Assembly: GCA_009923315.1 (NCBI GenBank)
Contig: RFTU01000010.1
Span: 1 to 46,877 of the forward strand
Length of the DNA: 46,877 nucleotides
Direction of reading: 5' to 3'
Source of the DNA: Betaproteobacteria bacterium
GTDB lineage: Bacteria > Pseudomonadota > Gammaproteobacteria > Burkholderiales > Burkholderiaceae_C
The notes beneath the pieces were generated by a model that had not been told where the DNA came from, ran no database searches, and saw only the letters and a program-made list of their open reading frames with translations. This document shows, in pieces, positions 21,929-30,656 of this stretch. Positions within the stretch are counted from its first letter, which is position 1; each line of letters starts with the position of its first letter. Made by a program: the position numbers and the translations under genes.

Positions 21929-21979
21929 GGCCCGGTGGGCCCGATACCGCCGCAACGGCAGCTTGCGACTGGCCGAACC

Positions 21980-21985
21980 TATAAT
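21980..21985 (+). promoter_or_regulatory. Putative -10 element upstream of the fmdB-like gene
   Basis: A perfect TATAAT lies 30 bases upstream of the fmdB-like ATG at 22016, inside the short gap after the symporter gene. No good -35 box is found 16-18 bases before it. TTGCGA at 21963-21968 is only 11 bases away, too close for a standard sigma-70 promoter. It could still start transcription of the fmdB-DUF502-aspS run. Confidence 0.35.
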
Positions 21986-22015
21986 CGTGGGTTGCCGCGA
22001 ACTTCCTGACCCATC

Positions 22016-22396
22016 ATGCCGATCTACGCCTACCGTTGCGCTGCCTGCGGCCACGCCAAGGACGTGCTGCAAAGGATCTCCGACCCGGTTCTGACCACAT
22101 GCCCGGCGTGCAGCGCCGAATCCTTTGCCAAGCAGGTGACGGCGGCAGGCTTTCAGCTCAAGGGGTCGGGCTGGTATGTGACGGATTTCCGAGGGGGCGC
22201 CGGGGGCGGCAAGGGTGCCGAGCCTGCCGGTTCCGACGGTGGATCGGCTGCCCCGGGCGCCGCACCCGCTCCAGATTCGGGCTCGGGCGGCGGCACCGAG
22301 TCTTCAGGCTCTGGGGGGGATTCCGGAGGGTCGGCCGGCGGGTCGGCCGGGAGTGCGTCCACTGGCGCCTGCGGCACCTCCTGCGCCTGCCACTGA
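22016..22396 (+). CDS. FmdB-like zinc ribbon protein
   Basis: A 126-residue small protein. The first 60 residues are a FmdB/CxxC zinc ribbon: Cys8 and Cys11, then Cys29 and Cys32 in CPAC, with the MPIYAYRC start characteristic of the family. The middle (about 62-110) is low-complexity Gly/Ser/Ala/Glu and likely disordered. The end GACGTSCACH adds three Cys and one His that could bind metal. FmdB proteins are annotated as putative regulators, but no function is established for this bacterial group. It is directly followed by the DUF502 gene and aspS. Confidence 0.88.
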   Translation: MPIYAYRCAACGHAKDVLQRISDPVLTTCPACSAESFAKQVTAAGFQLKGSGWYVTDFRGGAGGGKGAEPAGSDGGSAAPGAAPAPDSGSGGGTESSGSGGDSGGSAGGSAGSASTGACGTSCACH

Positions 22397-22417
22397 GCCT
22401 GGATCGGATCGACCGAG

Positions 22418-23077
22418 ATGTTCAAGCGATACCTGCTCGCCGGCCTGCTCGTCTGGTTGCCCCTGGTGGTGACCGTCTGGGTTCTGCACGCGGTGTGGGG
22501 CGCCTTGGATGGTCTTTTCCTGTGGGTGATCTCCGCCACGCAGGCCCTGCTGCCGGCGCAAAGCCACGCAGCCCTGGAGGCCCTGCGGCACATTCCGGGT
22601 ATGAGTGTGCTGGCGGTCTTTCTGGCGCTGCTGCTCACCGGCGTGTTCGCCGCGAACTATTTCGGGCAGTGGGCGCTGCGCCAGGGCGGGCGCATCGTGC
22701 AGCGCATCCCCATCGTCAAGAGCATCTACAGCTCGGTCAAGCAGGTTTCGGACACGCTCTTCTCGAGCAGCGGCAATGCATTTCGCGAAGCCGTGCTCGT
22801 GCAGTACCCGCGTACCGGCACCTGGACCATCGCGTTCGTGACCGGCAAGCCCAGCGGAGAGGTCGCCCATCACCTGCAGTCCGAGCACACGAGCGTCTAC
22901 GTGCCCACCACCCCCAACCCCACCTCTGGCTTTTTCCTGATGGTGCCCACGACCGATCTGCGTCCGCTGAAGATGAGCGTGGACGAGGCCCTGAAGTACA
23001 TCATCTCCATGGGTGTGGTGTCACCCCCGCCGGCTGCCAAGGTGCCGGGGGAGGCCGACCCCAATCGGAAGGGCTGA
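22418..23077 (+). CDS. DUF502 family inner-membrane protein
   Basis: A 219-residue protein with two membrane helices near the N-terminus (about 6-28 and 61-82) and a soluble C-terminal domain. The segments RIVQRIPIVKSIYSSVKQV and PTTPNPTSGFFLMVP are diagnostic of DUF502. No enzymatic motif is visible and the function is unknown. Starts 21 bases after the fmdB-like gene, and aspS follows 186 bases on. This fmdB-DUF502-aspS order is common in betaproteobacteria. Confidence 0.92.
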   Translation: MFKRYLLAGLLVWLPLVVTVWVLHAVWGALDGLFLWVISATQALLPAQSHAALEALRHIPGMSVLAVFLALLLTGVFAANYFGQWALRQGGRIVQRIPIVKSIYSSVKQVSDTLFSSSGNAFREAVLVQYPRTGTWTIAFVTGKPSGEVAHHLQSEHTSVYVPTTPNPTSGFFLMVPTTDLRPLKMSVDEALKYIISMGVVSPPPAAKVPGEADPNRKG

Positions 23078-23263
23078 TCGTCGAGGCAGACGGTCAGTCC
23101 TCAGGGGTTCAGCCCCGTGGCCACTCCCGGCGGTGCCCCGCACCGCCTCAGCGTTGACCTTCATTCCATTCGATTCCGATCGCAGCCGTGTGCGTTCGAC
23201 CGGCCTGGTGCGGCACCAGGCTCATCGGCCACCGGCACGATCCCAGCGACAAAGGAGCATCCT

Positions 23264-25018
23264 ATGCGCACCACCTATTGCGGTCTCGTCAGCGAGAAGT
23301 TGATGGACCAAACCGTCACCCTCATGGGCTGGGCCCACCGTCGGCGTGATCACGGCGGCGTGATCTTCATCGACCTGCGCGACCGAGAAGGCTTGGTGCA
23401 GGTCGTGTTTTGCCTCAAGGTCGTGGGCAAGGTGCGCGCGCGGCCGGCCGGCACCGAAAACGCCAATCTGGTGAGCGGTCGGATTGAAGTGTTGTGTCAC
23501 GAGCTGGAAGTGCTCAACCCCAGCGTCACGCCCCCGTTCCAACTCGATGACGAGAACTTGAGCGAGACCGTGCGCCTGACCCACCGGGTGCTGGACCTGC
23601 GCCGGCCGGCGATGCAAAAGAATCTGATGCTGCGTTACCGCGTGGCCATGGAGGTGCGCAAGTACCTCGATGAGCACGGCTTCGTGGACATCGAGACGCC
23701 GATGTTGACCAAGAGCACGCCAGAAGGTGCGCGGGACTATCTCGTTCCCAGCCGAGTGCACGACGGTCAATTCTTCGCCTTGCCACAGTCGCCGCAACTG
23801 TTTAAGCAGTTGTTGATGGTCTCGGGTTTTGACCGCTACTACCAGATCACCAAGTGCTTCCGTGATGAAGACCTGCGCGCCGACCGTCAGCCTGAATTCA
23901 CCCAGATCGACATCGAAACCTCATTTCTGAACGAGCAGCAAATCCGCGACATGTTCGAGGGCATGATTCGGCACGTCTTCCGCAAGGCCATGAATGTGGA
24001 GTTGGGCGACTACCCGGTCATGACCTATGCGGACGCGATGTTTCGCTTCGGTTCGGACAAGCCCGACCTGCGCGTCAAGCTTGAGTTCACCGAGATCACC
24101 GAGGTGATGAAGGATGTGGACTTCAAGGTGTTCAGCGGACCGGCCAATGCAACCGGCGGCCGCGTGGTGGCCCTTCGGGTACCTGGCGGTGCGGCGCTGT
24201 CGCGCGGGGACATCGACGGCCATACCGAGTTCGTCAAGATTTATGGTGCCAAGGGCTTGGCCTGGATCAAGGTCAATGACGTCTCGGCGGGTCAACACGG
24301 GGGAGACCTTCGCTCGGGCCTTCAGTCGCCCATCGTCAAGAACATCCACGATACGGCGCTCAAAGCCATCCTGGAGCGTACGGGGGCACAAAACGGCGAC
24401 CTGATCTACTTCGGCGCTGACAAGGCCAAGGTTGTCAACGACGCCATGGGGGCCTTGCGCCTGAAGATCGGCCACAGTGACTTCGGCCGTGAGCACGGCC
24501 TGTTCGAGGATCGCTGGGCGCCGCTGTGGGTGGTGGACTTCCCGATGTTCGAGCACGATGAAGAGGAAAACCGCTGGAACGCGGTGCACCACCCCTTCAC
24601 CGCCCCCAAAGATGGTCACGAGGACTACATGGATGCCGACCCAGGCCGCTGTGTGGCCAAGGCCTATGACATGGTGCTCAACGGGTGGGAACTGGGCGGC
24701 GGCTCGGTGCGCATTCACCGCGCGGAGGTGCAGAGCAAGGTGTTCAAGGCGCTGAACATTTCAACCGAGGACGCCAAGGTGAAGTTCGGTTTCCTGCTCG
24801 ATGCACTGCAGTACGGCGCACCGCCACACGGCGGTTTGGCCTTTGGCTTGGACCGGCTGGTGACCCTGATGACCGGTGCCGAGAGCATCCGCGACGTGAT
24901 CGCCTTCCCCAAGACGCAGCGTGCGCAGTGTCTGTTGACCGGCGCGCCGAGCCATGTGGATGAGAAGCAGTTGCGCGAGCTGCACATCAGGCTGCGAAAT
25001 GCTCAGGCGGCGGCCTGA
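23264..25018 (+). CDS. aspS: Aspartyl-tRNA synthetase with an apparent 18-residue gap in the anticodon-binding domain
   Basis: AspRS charges tRNA-Asp. The 584-residue class II enzyme has motif 2 ([14 protein letters not shown]) and motif 3 ([15 protein letters not shown]), plus the bacterial insertion domain. An AAAGGAG ribosome site (23251-23257) sets the start. The N-terminal OB-fold reads VQVVF directly followed by CLKVVGKV (junction at about residue 49, near 23410). In E. coli and, as I recall, in Burkholderiales relatives, a stretch of about 18 residues (DPDR...RNEF) lies between these two parts. The length difference (about 602 usual) agrees. His30 in RRRDHGG is the residue type linked to non-discriminating AspRS. 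The terminator follows the stop. Confidence 0.95.
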   Translation: MRTTYCGLVSEKLMDQTVTLMGWAHRRRDHGGVIFIDLRDREGLVQVVFCLKVVGKVRARPAGTENANLVSGRIEVLCHELEVLNPSVTPPFQLDDENLSETVRLTHRVLDLRRPAMQKNLMLRYRVAMEVRKYLDEHGFVDIETPMLTKSTPEGARDYLVPSRVHDGQFFALPQSPQLFKQLLMVSGFDRYYQITKCFRDEDLRADRQPEFTQIDIETSFLNEQQIRDMFEGMIRHVFRKAMNVELGDYPVMTYADAMFRFGSDKPDLRVKLEFTEITEVMKDVDFKVFSGPANATGGRVVALRVPGGAALSRGDIDGHTEFVKIYGAKGLAWIKVNDVSAGQHGGDLRSGLQSPIVKNIHDTALKAILERTGAQNGDLIYFGADKAKVVNDAMGALRLKIGHSDFGREHGLFEDRWAPLWVVDFPMFEHDEEENRWNAVHHPFTAPKDGHEDYMDADPGRCVAKAYDMVLNGWELGGGSVRIHRAEVQSKVFKALNISTEDAKVKFGFLLDALQYGAPPHGGLAFGLDRLVTLMTGAESIRDVIAFPKTQRAQCLLTGAPSHVDEKQLRELHIRLRNAQAAA

Positions 25019-25032
25019 GCGGTCCACGGGTG

Positions 25033-25062
25033 AAAGGGCCTGCTGAGGCGGGCCCTTTTTCC
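25033..25062 (+). terminator. Rho-independent terminator after aspS
   Basis: AAAGGGCC (25033-25040) pairs with GGCCCTTT (25051-25058) around a 10-base loop, and T residues run through and just after the 3' arm (25056-25060). It lies 15 bases after the aspS stop and 56 bases before nudB, so nudB probably has its own promoter or relies on readthrough. Confidence 0.85.
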
Positions 25063-25117
25063 CCTATTGAAGGCCCCGTGTGCCCCAGCCTGCATGGTTT
25101 CGCGGCATCATGGGGGC

Positions 25118-25612
25118 ATGACCATCGCCTCGCTCGACGCCATGCGTCCCCCGAAGATTCCGATCAGCGTACTCGTGGTCATCCATACGGCTGATGGACA
25201 GGTGTTGCTGATCGAGCGTGCAGACAAGCCGGGCTACTGGCAAAGCGTCACAGGGTCCAAAGACAGCCTGGACGAACCGCTGCGCCAGACCTGCGTGCGC
25301 GAGGTGCGGGAAGAGACGGGCATCGTGGTGGGCTCGCCCGAGGTGCCAGAGGAACGGCTGCAAGACTGGGCGTTTTCGAACCTGTATGAGATTTATCCGG
25401 TGTGGCGCCACCGGTATGCACCTGGGGTGACCCACAACACCGAACATGTGTTCGGCCTGTTGGTGCCACGGGAGGTGCACGTGGTGCTGTCTCCTCGTGA
25501 ACACCTTCGGCACGACTGGTTGCCCTGGCGGGAGGCGGCGGACCGGTGCTTTTCGCCCAGCAATGCCGAAGCGATCCTCATGCTGCCGAGGTTTTGTGAC
25601 TTGAGGACTTGA
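25118..25612 (+). CDS. nudB: Dihydroneopterin triphosphate diphosphatase NudB
   Basis: NudB is a Nudix hydrolase that removes pyrophosphate from dihydroneopterin triphosphate in folate biosynthesis. The 164-residue protein starts with PPKIPISVLVVIHT and carries the Nudix box (G46, E53, REVREETG at 61-68), with one more residue than the consensus between G and E, which I also recall for other NudB proteins of this group. The later HVVLSPREHLRHDWLPWREAADRCFSPSNAEAI region is typical of NudB. ATG 25118 has GGGGG just upstream; ATG 25142 is an alternative. It is followed without gap by the EEP-family gene. Confidence 0.92.
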   Translation: MTIASLDAMRPPKIPISVLVVIHTADGQVLLIERADKPGYWQSVTGSKDSLDEPLRQTCVREVREETGIVVGSPEVPEERLQDWAFSNLYEIYPVWRHRYAPGVTHNTEHVFGLLVPREVHVVLSPREHLRHDWLPWREAADRCFSPSNAEAILMLPRFCDLRT

Positions 25613-26431
25613 ATGGATCCGCGACGCGCCACGCAACCCTCGGCCAACGTGCTGCGCGTGGCCACTTACAACATTCACAAGGGTGTGCGCGGCATCGGCC
25701 CGCGCAAGCGCTTGGAAATCCACAACCTGGAGCAGGGCGTGGCATCGCTCAAGGCCGACGTGCTGATGCTGCAGGAGGTTCGCCTGTTTCACCACCGTGA
25801 GGCTCGTCGGTTTGCCCACGGCCCGCAGGCGTGGCCGCAGCAGGGGCAAGCCGAATTCCTGGCGCCCGAGGGCTTTCACTGCGTTTATCGCACCAATGCC
25901 GTGACGCGCCACGGTGAGCATGGCAATGCCCTGCTGTGTCGATGGCCCGTGGGCGATGTGGGACATCACGATGTGAGCGACCACCGTTTCGAGCAGCGTG
26001 GCTTGTTGCATGTGCCCTTCGCCTGGGCCGGTACGACGATGCACGCCGTGGTCGCGCACTTCGGTTTGATGCACGCCAGTCGCGTGCGACAGGCCGAGCG
26101 CGTCCTGGAGTTGATTGAGCGCGAGGTGCCGGCGAATGACCCGGTGATCGTGGGCGGCGACTTCAACGACTGGGGCGAGAAACTGGATCCCTTGTTCGAG
26201 CGCGATGGCTTGCGCAGAGCCCGGATGCCGGGAGGAATCGGCCTCCGAGGTCCGGGAGTGCCGGCCGCTGCGGCGCCCCTGCCGACCTTTCCTTCCCGTA
26301 TACCCGTTTTCGCGCTGGACCGCTTCTACACGCGTGGTTTGCGCTGCAGGGCGGTTCAGGTTCCCCGCGGTCTCAGCTGGGCGCAGCTGTCGGATCATCT
26401 GCCGCTGGTCGCCGAATTCGAGCGCCACTGA
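25613..26431 (+). CDS. Endonuclease/exonuclease/phosphatase (EEP) family protein
   Basis: A 272-residue member of the DNase I-like EEP superfamily. The motifs appear in order: ATYNIHKGV (metal/Asn motif), LQEV (catalytic Glu), AHFGL, GGDFNDW (catalytic Asp/Asn) and SDHLPLVAEF (catalytic His) at the end. Relatives hydrolyse phosphodiesters in DNA, lipids or inositol phosphates; in this context, next to clsB, a phospholipid role is possible but not shown. No signal peptide. The start codon follows the nudB stop immediately (TGAATG), and clsB begins 11 bases after the stop. Confidence 0.88.
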   Translation: MDPRRATQPSANVLRVATYNIHKGVRGIGPRKRLEIHNLEQGVASLKADVLMLQEVRLFHHREARRFAHGPQAWPQQGQAEFLAPEGFHCVYRTNAVTRHGEHGNALLCRWPVGDVGHHDVSDHRFEQRGLLHVPFAWAGTTMHAVVAHFGLMHASRVRQAERVLELIEREVPANDPVIVGGDFNDWGEKLDPLFERDGLRRARMPGGIGLRGPGVPAAAAPLPTFPSRIPVFALDRFYTRGLRCRAVQVPRGLSWAQLSDHLPLVAEFERH

Positions 26432-26442
26432 GGACTGACCAG

Positions 26443-27732
26443 ATGGAGCCGCTGCCCGCCTGGTACCTGCGTCGCCGAGCGCACTATCTGCCCGGCAACG
26501 AAGTTCGTCTGCTCAAAGGCGGAGACGAGTTGTTCCCGGCGCTGATCGGCGCAGTGAATCAGGCGCGCTACGAGGTATGGCTGACGACCTACATCTTTCA
26601 CCATGATGAATCAGCCCGTGCGGTAGCCCAGGCCTTGGCAGCAGCCGCACAGCGTGGTGTGCGGGTGCGCGTGGTGGTAGACGGTTTTGGATCCTTGGCG
26701 TCCATCGATGATTTGCGCGCTTGGTGGGCCCACAGCACGGTCTCCCTGGTGGTGTACCGACCCTTGGATCGATGGTGGGCGTGGCTACAGCCGGAGCACC
26801 TGCGGCGCCTGCACCAGAAGGTGGCGGTGGTCGATGACGAAGTGGGCTTCGTTGGCGGCATCAATGTGATCGACGATCGTGTGGAGCTGCACCAGGGTCT
26901 GCAGAGCACGCCTCGGCTGGACTACGCGGTTCAGGTACGCGGCCCCGTGGTCCACCCGATGGTGCAAGCGGCCCGTGCCATGTGGACCCGCTCAGCCTTT
27001 GGCGCGGACTGGCGCGATGAAATCTCTCAACTGGTGCGTGGCCCCAACGGTCTGAGGCGCGCTCGTGAGCTCATGCGGTCCATGCGCCTGACGGTCCGTA
27101 CTCCGAAGTCGCCCTGGTCGCCGGCTCCGGACCGCACCGAGCCGTCGCATCCAGGGGCCGTGGAGGCGGCCTTCCTGCTGCGCGACAACTTGCGTCAGCG
27201 CCACAGCGTGCAGGCGGCGCTCTTGCAGGCTTGTGGGCAGGCGCGTCAGGAGATTGATATCGTCTGCCCCTACTTCTATCCCGGCCGGATCTTGCGTCGT
27301 GCCTTGGTGCGAGCCGCCCAGCGCGGCGTGAGGGTTCGCCTGCTGTTGCAAGGGCGGCCCGACTACAAGATTGCCGCCTTGGCCGCCTCGGTGCTGTATC
27401 GAGAGCTGTTGGCCGGGGGCGTTCAGATCTTTGAATACGAAGCCGCGGCCTTGCATGCCAAGGTTGTGCGAGTCGATGAGCGTTGGGCCACGGTGGGCAG
27501 CTCCAATCTGGACCCGTTGTCTCTATTGGTCAACTTCGAGGCCAATTTGGCGATTCGCGACGGCGCGTTCTTGCGCCAGCTGTCGCTGGCCTTGGAGGCG
27601 GATTTTCTGAAGGCCCGCGCCGTGTCCGATACGCCGACATCGGTGGGCTGGTCGGGCGCCTTGCGCCGCCGCGCGGTGGCGATGCTGGCCCGCCTGTACC
27701 TGCGCCTGGCCGGCGTGCGCGCCAGCTACTGA
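26443..27732 (+). CDS. clsB: Cardiolipin synthase ClsB (phospholipase D family)
   Basis: ClsB makes cardiolipin by phosphatidyl transfer, in E. coli using two phosphatidylglycerols or PG and glycerol-type partners. The 429-residue protein has two HKD motifs: H124/K126/D131 (LHQKVAVVDD) and H338/K340/D345 (LHAKVVRVD), each followed by a GxxN or GSSN segment (GGIN, GSSNLDPLS). It lacks the long N-terminal membrane helices of ClsA, as expected for the ClsB type. It ends the run nudB-EEP-clsB with short spacings, suggesting one operon. Confidence 0.92.
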   Translation: MEPLPAWYLRRRAHYLPGNEVRLLKGGDELFPALIGAVNQARYEVWLTTYIFHHDESARAVAQALAAAAQRGVRVRVVVDGFGSLASIDDLRAWWAHSTVSLVVYRPLDRWWAWLQPEHLRRLHQKVAVVDDEVGFVGGINVIDDRVELHQGLQSTPRLDYAVQVRGPVVHPMVQAARAMWTRSAFGADWRDEISQLVRGPNGLRRARELMRSMRLTVRTPKSPWSPAPDRTEPSHPGAVEAAFLLRDNLRQRHSVQAALLQACGQARQEIDIVCPYFYPGRILRRALVRAAQRGVRVRLLLQGRPDYKIAALAASVLYRELLAGGVQIFEYEAAALHAKVVRVDERWATVGSSNLDPLSLLVNFEANLAIRDGAFLRQLSLALEADFLKARAVSDTPTSVGWSGALRRRAVAMLARLYLRLAGVRASY

Positions 27733-27775
27733 GCCGTTTCAGGACGTCCATCATGCGGTTGATTGCCCACCGAAC

Positions 27776-28885
27776 ATGATGGCCGTGCTCACCTCCTCGG
27801 CCCCTGAAGATGACCTGGTGGTGGAAACGCCCCGGGGACTGTATTGCCCACCCGGAGACTTCTACATTGACCCTTGGCGCCCGGTGGACCATGCTGTGAT
27901 CACCCATGCACATGGCGACCATGCACGGCGTGGCAGCTCGCGCTACCTGGCCAGTGCGAGAAGCGAAGGCGTGCTCAGAGCACGGTTGGGAGCCGACATC
28001 CAGCTCACCGGTTTGCAGTGGGGTGAGGTGGTCGAACACCGCGGCGTGCGCATCAGCCTGCACCCGGCTGGCCATGTGTTGGGTGCCGCACAGGTGCGCT
28101 TGGAGCACCGCGCGCGCGTGTGGGTGGTCTCGGGCGACTATTACCTGAGCGAACACGATGAACGCAACCCCACCTGCGACCCCTTTGAACCGGTGCGCTG
28201 CGACTGCTTCATCACCGAATCCACCTTTGGGCTGCCCATCTACCGTTGGCAGCCGCAGACCCGGGTGTTCGACGACATCAACCGTTGGTGGGCGGAGAAC
28301 CAGGCCTTGGGCCGCGCGAGCCTGCTCATGGCCTACAGCTTCGGAAAGGCACAAAGGATCCTGGCCGGAGTGGAGGCGGCGATTGGACCCATCGTGGTGC
28401 ATGGCTCGGTGGAGCCGCTCAACGAGGGCTATCGACAGGCGGGGGTGGCCCTGCCCACGGTCCACCGTGCGCAGGATCTGGACAAGGCGGACTTGTCGCG
28501 CGCCCTGGTCGTGGCGCCACCATCCGTGCAGGGCTCGCCCTGGCTCAAACGCTTGGGCACCTTCAGTGACGCCTTTGCCAGCGGGTGGATGCAGTTGCGT
28601 GGCGCTCGCCGTCGGCGCGCCGTCGACCGCGGCTTCGTGCTCAGCGACCATGCCGATTGGCCAGGCTTGCAAAGGGCCATTGCGGCCAGTGGCGCACAGC
28701 GCGTCATCGTGACCCACGGCTATGAGGCCGTGATGGTGCGCTGGTTGCAGCAGCAGGGCTTTCAGGCCGGGTCCTTCAAGACCGCCTTCGAAGGCGAAGG
28801 TGGCGGCGGTGCAGATGCAATGGCCGATGACTCACCCCGGGTTGCACAGGCCGCCCCGCATGAAGAAAGCCACCGGCATGCGTGA
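27776..28885 (+). CDS. Ligase-associated DNA exonuclease (metallo-beta-lactamase/beta-CASP fold)
   Basis: A 369-residue protein of the group of beta-CASP nucleases that travel with ATP-dependent DNA ligases. The metal-binding HAHGDH (44-49, HxHxDH) is present. Later residues include GHVLGAAQV (with a conserved His), SGDYY (Asp) and SDHADW (His near residue 287), the expected order of the metallo-beta-lactamase/beta-CASP sites. The start GLYCPPGDFYIDPWRPVDHAVITHAHGDH is diagnostic for the family. It probably processes DNA ends or repair intermediates. The stop (28883-28885) overlaps the ligase start at 28878, so the two are coupled. The Ala-rich/Gly-rich C-terminal tail after about 345 is variable. 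Confidence 0.9.
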   Translation: MMAVLTSSAPEDDLVVETPRGLYCPPGDFYIDPWRPVDHAVITHAHGDHARRGSSRYLASARSEGVLRARLGADIQLTGLQWGEVVEHRGVRISLHPAGHVLGAAQVRLEHRARVWVVSGDYYLSEHDERNPTCDPFEPVRCDCFITESTFGLPIYRWQPQTRVFDDINRWWAENQALGRASLLMAYSFGKAQRILAGVEAAIGPIVVHGSVEPLNEGYRQAGVALPTVHRAQDLDKADLSRALVVAPPSVQGSPWLKRLGTFSDAFASGWMQLRGARRRRAVDRGFVLSDHADWPGLQRAIAASGAQRVIVTHGYEAVMVRWLQQQGFQAGSFKTAFEGEGGGGADAMADDSPRVAQAAPHEESHRHA

Positions 28886-30656
28886 CTTTGCCCGCCTGTA
28901 TGCCCAGCTCGATGCCAGCACGTCGACCAAGGCCAAGGTGCAGACCTTGCGGGCGCATCTGGCGTCCGCGACCGCCGCAGATTCAGCCTGGGCGGTTTAC
29001 CTGCTGGCCGGGGGCAAGCCTCGGCAGGCGGTCCCCACTGCCGTGTTGCGTGCAGCGGCCTGCGAGGCGGCCGGGGTGGAGGCCTGGTTGTTCGAAGAGT
29101 GCTACCAGGTGGTGGGCGACTTGGCGGAGACCATGGCGCATGTGCTGCCCCATCACCTGTCGCCAGTGCCGACGCAGGACGAACCCGATGCCGATCCCCT
29201 TGAAGCCCACGATGGGTTGGCGGCTTGGATGCTGCGGGGCGTGCTGCCGCTTCGCGGCCTGGACTCCACGGCCCAGAAAAACCGTTTGCGCGTCCTTTGG
29301 TCGGTCTTGAGACCTGAAGAGCGCTTCTTGTTGACCAAGCTCGTGGGGGGCGGCTTTCGGGTGGGCGTGAGCAAACTCTTGGTGCAGCGTGCTGTGGCCG
29401 AACATGCCGGCCTGAAGGCCAGTGAGGTGGCCCAGCGCATGATGGGCTATACCCAGGCGGCGGCGCGGCCCACGGCTGAGGATTGGCAACGCCTGATCGG
29501 ACAAGCCCCAGGGGATGTCCAGTTGCAGCAGGGCCAGCCCTATCCCTTTTTTCTCGCTCAGGCCCTGAGCCCAGGTGACGAAACCCGTTTGCCGCAGATG
29601 ATGGGCCCGGCCAGCGATTGGATGGCCGAGTGGAAGTACGACGGGATCCGGGCGCAGTTGATCCGCCGCGGCACGCACGTGTGGATCTGGTCACGGGGTG
29701 AAGAGTTGATCACCGATCGGTTCCCCGAAGTCGTGGCGGCCGCCCAGGCGCTGCCTGTGGGAACGGTGTTGGATGGGGAGTTGCTGGTGATGCGTGAGGG
29801 CCGGCCGGCTCCATTTGCCGAACTGCAGACGCGCATCACCCGCAAAACGGTGAGCAAAGCGCTTCGGACCCAGTCACCGGTCACCTTCATGGCGTATGAC
29901 CTGTTGGAATATGAAGGCCAGGATTGGCGTCCACAAGCCCAACGGGCTCGGCGCCGCGCACTGGAAGCCTTGCTGGCTGACGGCCCGTTTCCCGTCTCAG
30001 CGCTGGCGGTCGCCGGATCGGCCGACGACCTTTGGGAGACGTGGCGGGACCTGCGTGCACAGAGCCGCTCTCGGGGTGTGGAGGGCTTGATGCTCAAGCA
30101 CCTTGCGGCTCCTTATGGCGTGGGGCGGCGAAAGGTGGAGGGCGCGGGCGTTCTGGGCTGGTGGAAGTGGAAGGTCGAGCCGATGAGCGTTGACGCGGTG
30201 CTGGTTTATGCCCAGGCCGGTCATGGGCGGCGTGCCAACCTCTACACCGACTACACCTTCGCCGTGTGGAGCCGCACCCCGCGCGATGGCGCTGAAGTGC
30301 AGCAAGTGCTTCAGGCCATTGAACACCGCCAGCCGCCCGACCCGGATGGTCTGCACCTGGTGCCGTTTGCCAAGGCCTACTCCGGCTTGAGCGATGAAGC
30401 CTTCGCGCAGGTCGACAAGATCATCCGCCGCAGCACCGTCGAGAAGTTCGGTCCCGTGCGCAGCGTGGTCCCCAGCCTGGTCTTCGAAATCGGGTTTGAA
30501 GGTCTGTCACCGAGCCCTCGACACAAGAGCGGGATCGCCGTGCGTTTTCCCCGCATGCTGCGCTGGCGTGTGGACAAACCCCTGCAGGAGGCGGATACCC
30601 TGCAGACGCTCCAGAATCTGCACAGCGGTCAGGGCTCAGTGGCCCAAACCGGATAG
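28878..30656 (+). CDS. ATP-dependent DNA ligase of the ligase-associated DNA repair cluster
   Basis: A 592-residue enzyme that seals nicks by adenylylating a lysine with ATP. The nucleophile K253 sits in EWKYDGIR (251-258). Adenylation-domain motifs follow (DGELLV, TFMAYDLLE, GVEGLMLK, WWKWK), then an OB-fold domain (HGRRANLYTDYTFAVW). The first 230 residues are the DNA-binding domain with GGGFRVGVSKLLVQ. I chose ATG 28878 (MRDFARLY) because it matches the family start; ATG 28860 is possible. This class is not the NAD-dependent replicative LigA. It overlaps the exonuclease gene by 8 bases and its 3' end overlaps the antisense asparaginase gene by 21. Confidence 0.93.
   Translation: MRDFARLYAQLDASTSTKAKVQTLRAHLASATAADSAWAVYLLAGGKPRQAVPTAVLRAAACEAAGVEAWLFEECYQVVGDLAETMAHVLPHHLSPVPTQDEPDADPLEAHDGLAAWMLRGVLPLRGLDSTAQKNRLRVLWSVLRPEERFLLTKLVGGGFRVGVSKLLVQRAVAEHAGLKASEVAQRMMGYTQAAARPTAEDWQRLIGQAPGDVQLQQGQPYPFFLAQALSPGDETRLPQMMGPASDWMAEWKYDGIRAQLIRRGTHVWIWSRGEELITDRFPEVVAAAQALPVGTVLDGELLVMREGRPAPFAELQTRITRKTVSKALRTQSPVTFMAYDLLEYEGQDWRPQAQRARRRALEALLADGPFPVSALAVAGSADDLWETWRDLRAQSRSRGVEGLMLKHLAAPYGVGRRKVEGAGVLGWWKWKVEPMSVDAVLVYAQAGHGRRANLYTDYTFAVWSRTPRDGAEVQQVLQAIEHRQPPDPDGLHLVPFAKAYSGLSDEAFAQVDKIIRRSTVEKFGPVRSVVPSLVFEIGFEGLSPSPRHKSGIAVRFPRMLRWRVDKPLQEADTLQTLQNLHSGQGSVAQTG

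Noticed and set aside
23400-23425. Direct repeat AGGTCGTG (twice) in aspS as a functional element
   Set aside because: Short repeat in coding sequence at the deletion junction; more likely a chance or a by-product of codon bias than a regulatory site.
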